Shown: positions 1 through 7,935, counted from the first letter of the stretch. The stretch is DNA of 64,000 nt from Ferrovibrio sp036381655 (GCF_036381655.1 NZ_DASVCJ010000034.1:1-64000), one strand, 5' to 3'. Numbers and translations: made by a program. Notes: generated from the letters alone by a model not told the origin.

Positions 1-1
1 T

Positions 2-77
2 TGGCGTCCCCACGGGGATTCGAACCCCGGTTTGCGCCGTGAGAGGGCGCCGTCCTGGGCCTCTAGACGATGGGGAC
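2..77 (-). tRNA. tRNA-Glu (anticodon CTC)
   Basis: Read on the minus strand, this 76-nt segment folds as a complete cloverleaf. The acceptor stem GTCCCCA pairs with TGGGGAC, the T-loop is GGTTCGAATCC, and the anticodon loop CTCTCAC lies between GCGCC and GGCGC. The anticodon CTC decodes GAG (Glu). The CCA end is encoded, followed by discriminator G on its 5' side. Confidence 0.95.
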
Positions 78-253
78 CCATGTCGCAGCCCTTGGAACGG
101 GCCATGCGAGGCGCACCTGATACAGGAGCGGCCCGTGCCGCGCAAGCCCTTTCCAGGCCGCGGCGAATTGCCATGCCGGTTCAGGGCGTTGCGGACCGGG
201 GCGCGGCGGATTCCCCGGGGCGATCGTCTGATTCATTTTGTCGAACGAGATAC

Positions 254-281
254 TTGCATAAGGGGAACGGGCCGGTATATT
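254..281 (+). promoter_or_regulatory. Candidate sigma-70 promoter for tRNA-Gly
   Basis: TTGCAT (254-259) and TATATT (276-281) are separated by 16 bp and end 62 bp before the tRNA-Gly 5' end. This is an AT-rich island in an otherwise GC-rich gap (78-343) in which nothing else is recognisable. The call is by consensus only. Confidence 0.5.
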
Positions 282-343
282 GCGCGCCTGCGACCGGCAC
301 CCTCCGGTCGCCGGACGGCGCCGATGCCGCTCCGATCTGCCGA

Positions 344-418
344 GCGGGCGTAGCTCAGGGGTAGAGCACAACCTTGCCAAGGTTGGGGTCGAGGGTTCGA
401 ATCCCTTCGCCCGCTCCA
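344..418 (+). tRNA. tRNA-Gly (anticodon GCC)
   Basis: A 75-nt cloverleaf: acceptor GCGGGCG pairs with CGCCCGC, the D-arm is AGCTCAGGGGTAGAGC, the anticodon loop TTGCCAA carries GCC, and the T-arm is GAGGGTTCGAATCCCTT. The CCA end is encoded. It reads GGC/GGT glycine codons, the commonest Gly codons in the neighbouring genes. Confidence 0.96.
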
Positions 419-516
419 AATTCCTCCGAAATTTTCAAGCAAGCCAGGCGCGGATTTCCTGCTGCGCCGGCCTGGTCCGCGCCGCTATGGTATCTGGCGT
501 TATGGTGTCTGCCGTT

Positions 517-1209
517 ATGAGCACCCGGAAATCGAAGGCGCCCGAGACGGGCAAGGCCGCGCGCCGCGGCGCCAAAGGGCTGCGCCAGTTCCTCGATGCC
601 GGGCAGCAGCGCCGGTGGCTGGACGGCCAGGCCGAACCGCGCGACGCCGATCAGCGCCCGGACTCCCCGGAATTGCGCTTCAAATACCTGCCGCGATACC
701 AGAAGCTGATGCGCCAGCCACAGGCGCAGGATGTGCGCGGGATTCTGCGGCTATACGGCCGGACCTGCCTCCCCATCCCGCGCCGCACCGAGCGCTACTA
801 CTGGTCGGTATCCTGCCTGCCATCCACCTCGGACAAGCCCCTCACCCGCGTCAATGCGAGCTGGATGGAGCTTTTCTCCCTCTATGCCGACGGCGACGGC
901 CTCCGGGCCAGATTCCTGGTGCATCTTTCCGATTTCACCGCCGAGCGTTCTTCCGCTCAGAACCTGGTGGATGAAGAGCTGCTCGAAGGCTGCGTCGCGG
1001 CGCCGGAAGACCTTGGCTATTTCTTTCCGCGCAGCGACGACCTGCTCGGCATCTATGTGCGGGGCGCCACCTCAATTTGCAAATTCCTCGCCTCCGGCCC
1101 CGTCCTGCGCGCCATCCGCGCGTTCAACCTGACCCATATGAACCGCGGCCGGAACGCCTATCAGGCAAGCCACTGCTACAGCCTGGCGGATCACATGCTG
1201 GACGATTGA
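517..1209 (+). CDS. Conserved hypothetical protein
   Basis: A 230-residue protein with a basic, low-complexity N-terminus (many K/R/A over the first 25 residues) followed by a globular region rich in aromatics, including RTERYYWSVSCLP and VNASWMELFSLY. There is no signal peptide, membrane segment or recognised catalytic motif. In-frame ATGs also lie at 487 and 502, and none has a clear Shine-Dalgarno, so the start is uncertain. It resembles soluble conserved hypotheticals of Alphaproteobacteria, but I cannot name a family. It stands alone between tRNA-Gly and a repeat-rich gap, so context gives no clue. Confidence 0.6.
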   Translation: MSTRKSKAPETGKAARRGAKGLRQFLDAGQQRRWLDGQAEPRDADQRPDSPELRFKYLPRYQKLMRQPQAQDVRGILRLYGRTCLPIPRRTERYYWSVSCLPSTSDKPLTRVNASWMELFSLYADGDGLRARFLVHLSDFTAERSSAQNLVDEELLEGCVAAPEDLGYFFPRSDDLLGIYVRGATSICKFLASGPVLRAIRAFNLTHMNRGRNAYQASHCYSLADHMLDD

Positions 1210-1340
1210 TCGGCGCGCGCCGCCTCCGCCCGCGCCTTCCTCAGGCGCGCGCGTCGGGCACCTTGTGGGATTCCGGTAGCGGCATTGTTTAACCGAGTCT
1301 TATCCGGACGGAGTTCGGGCTTATCGGGTGCATCCGATAC

Positions 1341-1446
1341 CTTCACCCTCTCGCAAACGGGAGAGGGGTAGACTCGGTGCGTTAATCCCTCGCCCGCATC
1401 GCGGGAGAGGGAAGGACCCACCACGCAGCGATGGGAGGGTGAGGGT
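1341..1446. repeat. Two adjacent GC-rich palindromes (REP-like)
   Basis: The first palindrome pairs CCCTCTC (1346-1352) with GAGAGGG (1361-1367). The second, 1387-1411, pairs CCCTCgCCCGC with GCGGGaGAGGG. Elements of the form CCCTCTCCC...GGGAGAGGG are common dispersed extragenic palindromes in Proteobacteria and may end transcription. The rest of 1210-1480 holds nothing I recognise. Confidence 0.5.
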
Positions 1447-1485
1447 TTACGCCGGATATGGAGCATGGCCCGCCGCGACGCGTGC

Positions 1486-1590
1486 GAGGTCCATTGGATG
1501 CCGAATGAGGTCCATTCGGTGCTGAGTCAGATCCATTTGGGTCTGACCAAGGTCTATTTCGTGCTCATTCAGGTTCGTTTCAGCTTCGCG
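1486..1590. repeat. Degenerate 21-bp tandem repeat (about 5 units)
   Basis: Five successive 21-bp units start at 1486, 1507, 1528, 1549 and 1570. Each carries a variant of GGTCCATT near its 5' end followed by a variant of GTGCTGA. The units differ by several bases each. A short frame stays open across them on the minus strand, giving the heptad-like peptides QTQMDLT, QHRMDLI and RHPMDLA, but it has no start signal and is probably not a gene. Downstream (1591-1690) the composition stays biased, with repeated TTCG. Confidence 0.6.
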
Positions 1591-1783
1591 CGTGTTCGCG
1601 GACGCTCGCGCGTGTTCGCTGGTGTTCGTTCGGCTTCGTTTGTGTTCGCGCGCATTCGCAGCAGCGCATACATATGCAAACTGCCAAAGACTGGCAGTGG
1701 ACAAAAAGATTCACGATGGGCAAGAGCGCGTCAGTGTAATTTAAAATGACATAGGAAACATATCGCATGGGCCCTAAAGTAAC

Positions 1784-1915
1784 TCATGGCACCTTTTCCG
1801 TGATCTCCGGATCGCGGAATCGAAGTCGCAGCCTTTTTCCGCCTGTGTCACCGTATCGAAATAGAGCTTGTGCCACGCCGCCCCTTGCCTGACGGCAACA
1901 GCGGCAACAGCCGCC
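1784..1915 (-). pseudogene. Decayed duplicate of the 3' end of an IlvD/Edd dehydratase gene
   Basis: About 130 bp matches the last 130 bp of the intact dehydratase gene (2939 to about 3070), same strand and same stop position. The shared peptide LYFDTVTQAEKGCDFDSAI corresponds to LYFDTVTQAERGCDFDFAI. A missing base just after it shifts the frame; restoring it gives AIPEITEKVP-stop against AIPEITKKVP-stop. A second small indel lies upstream. Similarity ends abruptly at the stop codon on one side and near 1915 on the other, so only the gene's tail is present. By eye the two copies are roughly 80% identical. It flanks the two-gene cassette at 1926-2783. Confidence 0.8.
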
Positions 1916-1925
1916 GCCCACCCGC

Positions 1926-2438
1926 TCACAGCAGGCTGGCCAGCCGCTCCTTCTGCGTCCTGAGATTCAGCTGCGCCGTCAGCCGGGAAATCTCCAGCAG
2001 ATGGTCTTTCAGTTTCACCTTCGCATGAGTCTGCAGCCAGGTGCCGACCTCGCAAAGCCGGTAAAGGCTCGGCGAGCCCGTGACCACCGGCGGCGTAAAC
2101 GGCACCGTCACGGTCCTGATCTTGCCGGTGGCATATTTCTGGATGTTCTGCCGCGTCATCTCTGCGGCCGCCGCGATCTCGGAGAGGTTGACCAGATCCG
2201 GCCCGGCCTCGATCAGCACGGCCTTCGGAATTGCCTTGCGGACATCCTTCATGGCCGACCGGATCGCCGCTCCGGCGCTCGCGGCCTGCCGCATGAAGGA
2301 CAGCCCGATGCGGCCGGGCACCGCGACGCCCACCACGGCATCGTCGCAGCCGGCCTCGAAGAGCGCGTCGAGATACGACTCTGCCCTGGCATCGCTCCGG
2401 GGCAGCGCATAGACAAGACTGAATTCGTAGGTCTTCAT
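1926..2438 (-). CDS. HTH DNA-binding protein, putative regulator/antitoxin of a two-gene cassette
   Basis: A 170-residue protein. Start ATG at 2438 is preceded by a strong AGGAGAGG. Residues 1-80 form an alpha/beta domain (MKTYEFSLVYALP, then ALFEAGCDDAVVGV). Residues 82-104 read as a helix-turn-helix: NLSEIAAAAEMTRQNIQKYA. I recognise this as a widespread small DNA-binding protein, often encoded beside the Cys-rich small protein seen immediately upstream here. That pairing suggests an antitoxin-like or autoregulatory role, which is inference. The same frame reads on upstream, but the RBS and conserved N-terminus fix the start. Confidence 0.65.
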   Translation of the reverse strand: MKTYEFSLVYALPRSDARAESYLDALFEAGCDDAVVGVAVPGRIGLSFMRQAASAGAAIRSAMKDVRKAIPKAVLIEAGPDLVNLSEIAAAAEMTRQNIQKYATGKIRTVTVPFTPPVVTGSPSLYRLCEVGTWLQTHAKVKLKDHLLEISRLTAQLNLRTQKERLASLL

Positions 2439-2487
2439 CGCGCCCACCTCTCCTTCCGGCTCTGCTTCCGGCCCCCGTTTCCGGCCG

Positions 2488-2783
2488 CTACTTCTTCCTG
2501 CCATCGGCGAAAATGCAGCGATCGACGACGCGGCGGATGTGATTGGCATGGTTCCGGGGCACTCTGGGCGTGGACCAGATGCTGATCTGGCAGAACTCGC
2601 CGCATCTGCACTCGCTGCTGTTGTCAGGGCAGCGCAGAATGCCCAAGGCATGCCCCGTCGCCCGTGCAACGTCCACTTCCTGGCCAGCGCATGTTCGATC
2701 ACGCGCTGGATGTCATCGTCGGGGTGATCGCCCTTGATCTTTCTGCCCAATCGACTGCTCTCAGATAGGCTGTGAGTTGTCAT
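2488..2783 (-). pseudogene. Frameshifted small Cys-rich protein (HicA-like partner of the HTH gene)
   Basis: Two frames together make one recognisable small protein. The N-terminal part (from ATG 2783) ends HPDDDIQRVIEHALARKW. The C-terminal part continues in another frame as GHALGILRCPDNSSECRCGE and then FCQISIWSTPRVPRNHANHI, stopping at 2488. In family members I know, the tract '..A...GW.V...GGHAWG.L.CP....CRCGEFC..SIWSTP' is continuous, so a 1-bp indel near 2655-2685 breaks the gene. The G-G-H-A pattern recalls HicA-type RNA-binding toxins, but that homology is unproven. It lies 49 bp upstream of the HTH gene on the same strand. It could also be a sequencing error. Confidence 0.6.
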
Positions 2784-2938
2784 GTGTCAACCGGAACCGT
2801 CATCGGATGACGGCGGGTCGCTCAGACCGGTGCCGAGGCAATGGGAACATTTACAGTACAACCGGGCCGCAATTACAAGCCCGGCAGCGTCGCGCTTTAC
2901 AAATTTGTCCGCAGAACCCGGCCGAAACCGGGCGCAGG

Positions 2939-4675
2939 TCACGGCACCTTCTTCGTGATCTCCGGGATCGCGAAATCGAAGTCGCAGCCGCGCTCCGCCT
3001 GCGTCACGGTGTCGAAATAAAGCCGCTCGTAGCCGCGCCGCCCTTCGCCTGACGGCAGCGGCGGCAGGGCCGCGCGGCGCTTCTCAAGCTCAGCCTCCTC
3101 CACCAGCAGGTCGATGCGGCGGCCTGCGGTGTCGAGCCGGATGCGGTCGCCGGTTTTCACCAGAGCCAACGGCCCGCCGGCGGCGGATTCCGGCGCGATA
3201 TGCAGCACGATGGTGCCATAGGCCGTGCCGCTCATCCGCGCATCGGAAATGCGCACCATGTCTTTCACGCCCTGCTGCGCCAGTTTTTTCGGGATCGGGA
3301 TATAGCCGGCTTCCGGCATGCCCGGCGCGCCCTTCGGCCCGGCATTGCGCAGCACCAGAATGTCGTCCGGTGTCACGTCGAGATCGGGCGCGTCCAGCCG
3401 CGCCGCCAGATCGGCAAGCCCGTCGAAGACCACGGCGCGGCCTTCATGCTGCAAGAGGCTCTGCGTCGCCGCGGCCTGCTTGATGATGGCGCCGTCGGGC
3501 GCGAGATTGCCGCGCAGCACCGCCATGGCGCCGTTTTTATAGACCGGCTGCTTCAGCGGCCGGATCACGGTCTGCGGCCAGGAGGGCGGCGCGGCGGCGA
3601 TGATCTCGCCCAGCGTCCTGCCGGCGACGGTGAGGCAGTCCTGCTCCAGCATCGGCGCCAGTTCGCGCAGGATCGGCATCAGCCCGCCGGCCTTGTAAAG
3701 ATCCTCCATGTAATGCTGGCCGGTGGGTTTGAGATCGACCAGCACCGGCGTCTCGCGGCCCATCGCGTCGAAGCCGTCCAGATCGACGCCGATGCCGCAC
3801 CGGCCCGCCATCGCGGTCAGATGGACCAGCGCATTGGTCGAGCCGCCAATGGCAAGCAGCACGCGCAGCGCGTTGCGGAAGGCCGCCGGCGTCATGATCC
3901 TGTCCGGCGTCAGGCCTTCGGCCGCCATCGCCACGGCGCGCGCGCCGGTCTGTTCGGCGAGGCGGCGGCGTTCGGCATGCACCGCCGGCACCGCCGCGCC
4001 GCCCGGCAGCATCATGCCGAGCGCTTCCACGGCGAGCGCCATCGTGCTGGCCGTGCCCATCACGCCGCAGGTGCCGATGGTGGGCGCCAGTTCGGAATTG
4101 ACCTCGTTGATTTCCTGCTCGCTCACCTCGCCGGCGCGGTAGCGCGCCCAGAAGCGGCGGCAATCCGTGCAGGCGCCGAGCTTCTCGCCGCGCCAGGACC
4201 CGGCCAGCATCGGCCCGGTGACGAGCATGATGGCCGGCACATTGGCGCTGGCCGCGCCCATCAGCAAGGCCGGCACGGTCTTGTCGCAGCCGCCGAGCAG
4301 GATCGCGGCGTCCATGGGCTGGGCGCGGATCATCTCTTCCGCATCCATCGCCATCAGGTTGCGCAGATACATGCTGGTGGGATTGGAAAAGCTTTCCTGG
4401 ATCGAGATCACCGGAAAGGGCACCGGAATGCCGCCGGCCAGCATGACGCCGCGCGAGGCGGCCTCGATCAGGTCGGGCACGTTGCGGTGGCAGGCATTGT
4501 AGCCCGAGCCGGTATCGACGATGCCGACGATCACCCTGTCGAGCGCATCGTCGCTATAGCCCATCGCCTTGATGAAGGCCTTGCGCAGGAAAACCGAAAA
4601 CTCGGCATCGCCGTAATTGGCGAGATTGCGGCGCATGCCCGAAGGCTTGGACGCTTTGGAACTGGTCTGGGGCAT
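2939..4675 (-). CDS. IlvD/Edd family dehydratase
   Basis: A 578-residue Fe-S dehydratase that removes water from 2,3-dihydroxy acids (dihydroxyisovalerate or sugar acids). Candidate cluster cysteines are in YNACH, GGCDKTVPALLM and GTCGVMGTASTMA, the expected three positions. The context FLRKAFIKAMGYSDDALDR and GACTDCRRFW is more like the sugar-acid/arabinonate-dehydratase branch than housekeeping IlvD, so the substrate is left open. ATG 4675 follows GGAGGA by about 11 bp. It lies 130 bp downstream of the M20 deacylase gene on the same strand and could be the last gene of that operon. Its 3' end is duplicated at 1784-1915. Confidence 0.85.
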   Translation of the reverse strand: MPQTSSKASKPSGMRRNLANYGDAEFSVFLRKAFIKAMGYSDDALDRVIVGIVDTGSGYNACHRNVPDLIEAASRGVMLAGGIPVPFPVISIQESFSNPTSMYLRNLMAMDAEEMIRAQPMDAAILLGGCDKTVPALLMGAASANVPAIMLVTGPMLAGSWRGEKLGACTDCRRFWARYRAGEVSEQEINEVNSELAPTIGTCGVMGTASTMALAVEALGMMLPGGAAVPAVHAERRRLAEQTGARAVAMAAEGLTPDRIMTPAAFRNALRVLLAIGGSTNALVHLTAMAGRCGIGVDLDGFDAMGRETPVLVDLKPTGQHYMEDLYKAGGLMPILRELAPMLEQDCLTVAGRTLGEIIAAAPPSWPQTVIRPLKQPVYKNGAMAVLRGNLAPDGAIIKQAAATQSLLQHEGRAVVFDGLADLAARLDAPDLDVTPDDILVLRNAGPKGAPGMPEAGYIPIPKKLAQQGVKDMVRISDARMSGTAYGTIVLHIAPESAAGGPLALVKTGDRIRLDTAGRRIDLLVEEAELEKRRAALPPLPSGEGRRGYERLYFDTVTQAERGCDFDFAIPEITKKVP

Positions 4676-4805
4676 CGGGCCGGCTTCCTCCAAAGCCGGC
4701 AGGTTTGTTACTTGCGGCCGGATTGTCAACGGAAAGCCGCCGGCCGGCGCCCGCCGGGGCGAACGAAGGCCGACAGGATGCTCATGCCGCGGGCGAAGGA
4801 TCGCA

Positions 4806-5951
4806 TCAGCGCAGGCGGGCAGCGATTTCGGCGACGAAGCGGCAGCCGCGCTCGAACTGATCCCGGGTGATGAATTCGTCCGGCTGATGCGCCTGGGCGA
4901 TCGCGCCCGGACCGCAGACCACCGTGGACATGCCGGCTTCCTGGAACAGGCCCGCTTCGGTGCCGAAAGCGACGACCTGCCGTTCGCTGCGGCCCAGTAT
5001 GGCGGCGACCAGCCGCTCGGCTTCCGAAACCGGCTCCGGGCGCAGCGGCGCCACCGCGGCAAGCCGGCGATGCTCGACGCGATAGCGCCCGAGCCGGCCC
5101 GGCAACGGGCTGTTTGCGATCTCCTGCAAGCCCGCCTCGATCCGCTGCAGCAGGGCGGCGCTGTCGGCATCGGGGATCGGCCGGACCTCCCAGGTCAGCG
5201 CGCAGCAGGCCGGCACGATGTTGAGCGCGGTGCCGGATTCGAAAAGACCGATATTGAAGGTGGTATAGGGCGGCGACAGGCCGGCGATGCCGGTGCGATG
5301 CCGGCGCGCCGCCGCTTCCAGTTCGCCGATCAGATGCGCGAATTTCAGGCCCGGTTCGAGCGCGCTGAGACCGAGATGCGGCTGGCTGGAATGCGCCGCC
5401 GCGCCATGGAATTCGGTGCGAAACACGAACGCCCCCTTATGCGCGACGGTCAGGTTCAGTTCGGTCGGCTCGCCGATGATGGCGATCGCCGGCGCATGGC
5501 GCCTTGCCAGGGCCTGCACCAGCCGCGGCGCCCCGAGGCAGCCGAGTTCCTCGTCGTAGGAGAAGGCGAAATGCACCGGCCGGTCGAGGCCGGCCCCGGC
5601 CAGAGCGGGCGCCGCCGCCAGGCAGGCCGCGATGAAGCCCTTCATGTCGGCGGTGCCGCGGCCGAACAATTTGCCGTCGCGCTCGGTCAGGGCGAAGGGC
5701 GGGCTGCTCCAGGATTGGCCGACCGCCGGCACGACGTCGGTATGGCCGGACAGCACGATGCCGCCGGGAACGTCCGGCCCGATGCTGGCGATCAGGTTCG
5801 CCTTGCTGCCCTCGTCATTGCCGATCCGCTCCAGCCGGAAGCCGAACGGCCGCAGATAATCCTCGATCCAGGCGATCAGACGCAGATTGGACTGCGCGGA
5901 TGTCGTATCGAAGCCGATCAGCCTGGCCAGGATGCCGAGCGCATCCGGCAT
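4806..5951 (-). CDS. argE: M20 family deacylase (acetylornithine deacetylase, ArgE-like)
   Basis: A 381-residue dinuclear-zinc amidohydrolase. Metal-site motifs are in order: SGHTDVVP, GRGTADMKG, DEELGCLG, GEPTELN and GPGAIAQAHQPDE. It hydrolyses N-acyl amino acids. Its start codon overlaps the stop of the upstream leucine-dehydrogenase-type gene (ATGA at 5951), so the two are translationally coupled. A second paralogue is at 33969-35171, which sits with housekeeping genes. Coupling to an amino acid dehydrogenase suggests this copy frees amino acids from N-acyl forms for catabolism rather than arginine synthesis (inference). Confidence 0.85.
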   Translation of the reverse strand: MPDALGILARLIGFDTTSAQSNLRLIAWIEDYLRPFGFRLERIGNDEGSKANLIASIGPDVPGGIVLSGHTDVVPAVGQSWSSPPFALTERDGKLFGRGTADMKGFIAACLAAAPALAGAGLDRPVHFAFSYDEELGCLGAPRLVQALARRHAPAIAIIGEPTELNLTVAHKGAFVFRTEFHGAAAHSSQPHLGLSALEPGLKFAHLIGELEAAARRHRTGIAGLSPPYTTFNIGLFESGTALNIVPACCALTWEVRPIPDADSAALLQRIEAGLQEIANSPLPGRLGRYRVEHRRLAAVAPLRPEPVSEAERLVAAILGRSERQVVAFGTEAGLFQEAGMSTVVCGPGAIAQAHQPDEFITRDQFERGCRFVAEIAARLR

Positions 5952-7003
5952 CAGGCGGCCAGGGCTCCGGGCCGGAAGCGCTGCTCGGCCAGTTGATCGG
6001 CGACGATATGGGGCGGCTTGTCCTCGCGCTCGGATTGCAGGAACACCTCGCCCAGGCGCGCGGCGATGCCGCGCACGCGCGCTTCCACCACCGCCGGCGC
6101 CTCGCCCAGCCGTTCGGCGGCAAGCTGGATCATGCCGCCGGCATTCACGACATAATCGGGCGCATAGAGGATGCCGCGCTCGTGCAGGGCGCTGCCGTCC
6201 TCCGGCCGGGCCAGCTGGTTGTTGGCGCCGCCGGCGACGATGGCGACCTTCAGCCGCCCGACCGTGCGGGCGTTGATGACCGCCCCCAGAGCGCAGGGCG
6301 CGAAGAGATCGACCTCGGCATCGACGATCGCATCCGGCGCCAGCGCCTGCGCGCCGAAACGCTCCGAGGCCAGCCGGACATGATCGAAGATCACATCCGT
6401 CACCGTCAGCCTTGCGCCGGCTTCATGCAGCAGGCGGCAGAGATTCATGCCGACATTGCCCAGGCCCTGCACGGCGACGCGGACGCCGGACAGGCGGTCC
6501 GTCTTCAGCTTGTGCTTCACCGCCTGCTGGATGCTGACGAAGCAGCCCAGAGCGGTCATCGGCGAAGGATCGCCCGAGCCGCCCTGCTCGCGCGGCATGC
6601 CCATGACATGCCGGGTGCCGCGCCTGATCTGCGCCATGTCGGCCGCCGTGGTGCCGATATCCTCGCCGGCGACATAGCGGCCGCCGAGCCCTTCGATGGC
6701 GCGCGCCAGCGCATCGAGCAGGCCGGCTGTCTTCTTCTGGTCCCGGCCGAGCATCAGCACGGACTTGCCGCCGCCGAAAGGCACATCGGCCATCGCCGCC
6801 TTGTAGGTCATGCCGCGCGACAGGCGCAGCACATCGGCGAGCGCGCTGTCCTCGTCGGCATAATGCCAGGCGCGGCAACCGCCGATCGCCGGGCCGAGCG
6901 CCGTGCTATGGACGGCGACGATGGCTTTCAGGCCGCTCTCCGGATCGGCGGCGAAGACCACCTGTTCGTGATTGTCGAAATGCGGATTGGAAAAGACGGA
7001 CAT
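5951..7003 (-). CDS. Leucine/phenylalanine/valine dehydrogenase family protein
   Basis: A 350-residue NAD-dependent amino acid dehydrogenase (Glu/Leu/Phe/Val superfamily). It interconverts branched-chain or aromatic L-amino acids with 2-oxo acids and ammonia. Visible are the substrate-side motif GGCRAWHY, the catalytic-lysine segment SRGMTYKAAMADVPFGGGKS, and the Rossmann loop VQGLGNVGMN. Length matches LeuDH (about 350). It is the first gene of the operon with the M20 deacylase and diverges from an SDR gene. An inverted TATTGG element lies between the two starts. Exact amino acid preference cannot be read from sequence. Confidence 0.87.
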   Translation of the reverse strand: MSVFSNPHFDNHEQVVFAADPESGLKAIVAVHSTALGPAIGGCRAWHYADEDSALADVLRLSRGMTYKAAMADVPFGGGKSVLMLGRDQKKTAGLLDALARAIEGLGGRYVAGEDIGTTAADMAQIRRGTRHVMGMPREQGGSGDPSPMTALGCFVSIQQAVKHKLKTDRLSGVRVAVQGLGNVGMNLCRLLHEAGARLTVTDVIFDHVRLASERFGAQALAPDAIVDAEVDLFAPCALGAVINARTVGRLKVAIVAGGANNQLARPEDGSALHERGILYAPDYVVNAGGMIQLAAERLGEAPAVVEARVRGIAARLGEVFLQSEREDKPPHIVADQLAEQRFRPGALAA

Positions 7004-7054
7004 GGCGGCCTCCGGGAAGGATTTTCCCGAAGGCTAGCCGCCCGGTGCCGCGCG

Positions 7055-7090
7055 GTATTGGCGAAAAGGCGGCGCACGTTTTTCCAATAC
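7055..7090. promoter_or_regulatory. Inverted GTATTGG/CCAATAC operator between divergent genes
   Basis: GGTATTGG (7054-7061), followed by cgaaaa, and TTTTTCCAATACC (7079-7091) form a symmetric pair. The arms lie 52 bp and 51 bp from the two divergent start codons (7003 and 7141). The same element recurs at 8774-8787, 9994-10043 and 11611-11625. Likely a regulator binding site just upstream of each promoter; the adjacent AraC protein is the first candidate. Confidence 0.6.
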
Positions 7091-7140
7091 CGCCATGCCG
7101 GACGCCTCTAGGCTTGCGGCCACACGCCAGGGAGGACGTC

Positions 7141-7884
7141 ATGGATCTGGAAATCGCCGGGCGCAAGGCGCTCGTCTGCGGTGCCTCGCAGGGTTTGGGC
7201 TTCGCCTGCGCCGCGGCGCTGGCGCAGGAAGGCGTGCTCGTCACCCTCGCGGCCAGGCGGGCCGAGGCTTTGGCAAAGGCCGCCGCGGCGATCGCCGAAC
7301 GCTGCGGCCAGCGGCCGGCGACGGTGGCCGCCGATCTGAGCAGCCCGGAGGGACGGCAGGCCGTGCTGGCCGCCTGCCCGGAGCCGGACATTCTCGTCAC
7401 CAATGCCGGCGGCCCGCCGAGCAAGGATTTCCGGACGATCTCCAGCGCCGACTGGTCCGCCGCCCTCGACGGCAATTTTCTCTCCGCCGTCGAGCTGATC
7501 CGCGGCAGCATCGACGGCATGATCGCGCGCCGGTTCGGCCGCATCGTCAACATCACCTCGATGACGGTGCGCATGCCGGTGCAGCAGCTCGACCTGTCCA
7601 ATGCAACGCGGCTGGCGCTGACGGGCTACGTCGCCGGCGTCGCCCGGCAGGTCGCGGCGCATAACGTGTCGATCAACAACCTGCTGCCCGGAACGATCGC
7701 CACCGAACGCATCCTGCAGCTTGGCGACACCGCCCGGCGCCTGATCGAGAAGGTGCCGGCCGGCCGGGCCGGAAAACCGGAGGAATTCGCCGCCGCCTGC
7801 GCCTTCCTGTGCAGCGCCAAGGCCGGGTTCATCACCGGCCAGAATCTGCTGGTCGATGGCGGCCTGTGCCCGATCACGGTCTGA
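7141..7884 (+). CDS. SDR family oxidoreductase with atypical active site
   Basis: A 247-residue short-chain dehydrogenase/reductase. The nucleotide loop GASQGLG is at residues 14-20 and the NAG motif at 88-90. The active-site serine is S140 (NITS), but at the YxxxK position (S+13, S+17) the protein has S153 and R157 within DLSNATRLAL. An SDR subgroup resembling 3-oxoacyl-ACP reductase is known to lack the standard tetrad, so this is a known variant rather than decay. GGAGG precedes ATG 7141. It diverges from the leucine-dehydrogenase-type operon across a shared operator. Substrate unknown. Confidence 0.83.
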   Translation: MDLEIAGRKALVCGASQGLGFACAAALAQEGVLVTLAARRAEALAKAAAAIAERCGQRPATVAADLSSPEGRQAVLAACPEPDILVTNAGGPPSKDFRTISSADWSAALDGNFLSAVELIRGSIDGMIARRFGRIVNITSMTVRMPVQQLDLSNATRLALTGYVAGVARQVAAHNVSINNLLPGTIATERILQLGDTARRLIEKVPAGRAGKPEEFAAACAFLCSAKAGFITGQNLLVDGGLCPITV

Positions 7885-7898
7885 CCTAGAGCGGTTTC

Positions 7899-7915
7899 AT
7901 TTGACTTAGTCAAAT
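7899..7915. promoter_or_regulatory. Near-perfect palindrome upstream of the AraC gene
   Basis: ATTTGACT-T-AGTCAAAT, 8-bp arms around one base, lies 21 bp before the AraC ATG. GGTTTCAT (7893-7900) and AGTTTCAT (7916-7923) flank it as a direct repeat. It is AT-rich against the GC-rich surroundings. It may be an operator for the regulator gene or a small dispersed palindrome; I cannot distinguish these. Confidence 0.45.
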
Positions 7916-7935
7916 AGTTTCATAGAGTCCGCCCC

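Noticed and set aside
1486..1590. CRISPR array
   Set aside because: Units are contiguous, without unique spacers, each only 21 bp, and no cas gene is in the window.
1447..1704. Small minus-strand frame with heptad peptides across the 21-bp repeats
   Set aside because: No RBS and no conserved start; it is open because the repeat period is a multiple of three. Reported as a repeat, not a gene.
2488..2783. Programmed ribosomal frameshift in the small Cys-rich gene
   Set aside because: I see no slippery heptamer with a downstream structure at the shift point; simple indel or sequencing error is the simpler reading.
3200..4870. Long open plus-strand frame of 556 codons opposite the IlvD/Edd dehydratase gene
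   Set aside because: Composition is His/Arg/Gln/Gly-rich, as in a GC-rich antisense frame, with no motif or RBS. The opposite-strand protein matches a known family along its full length.
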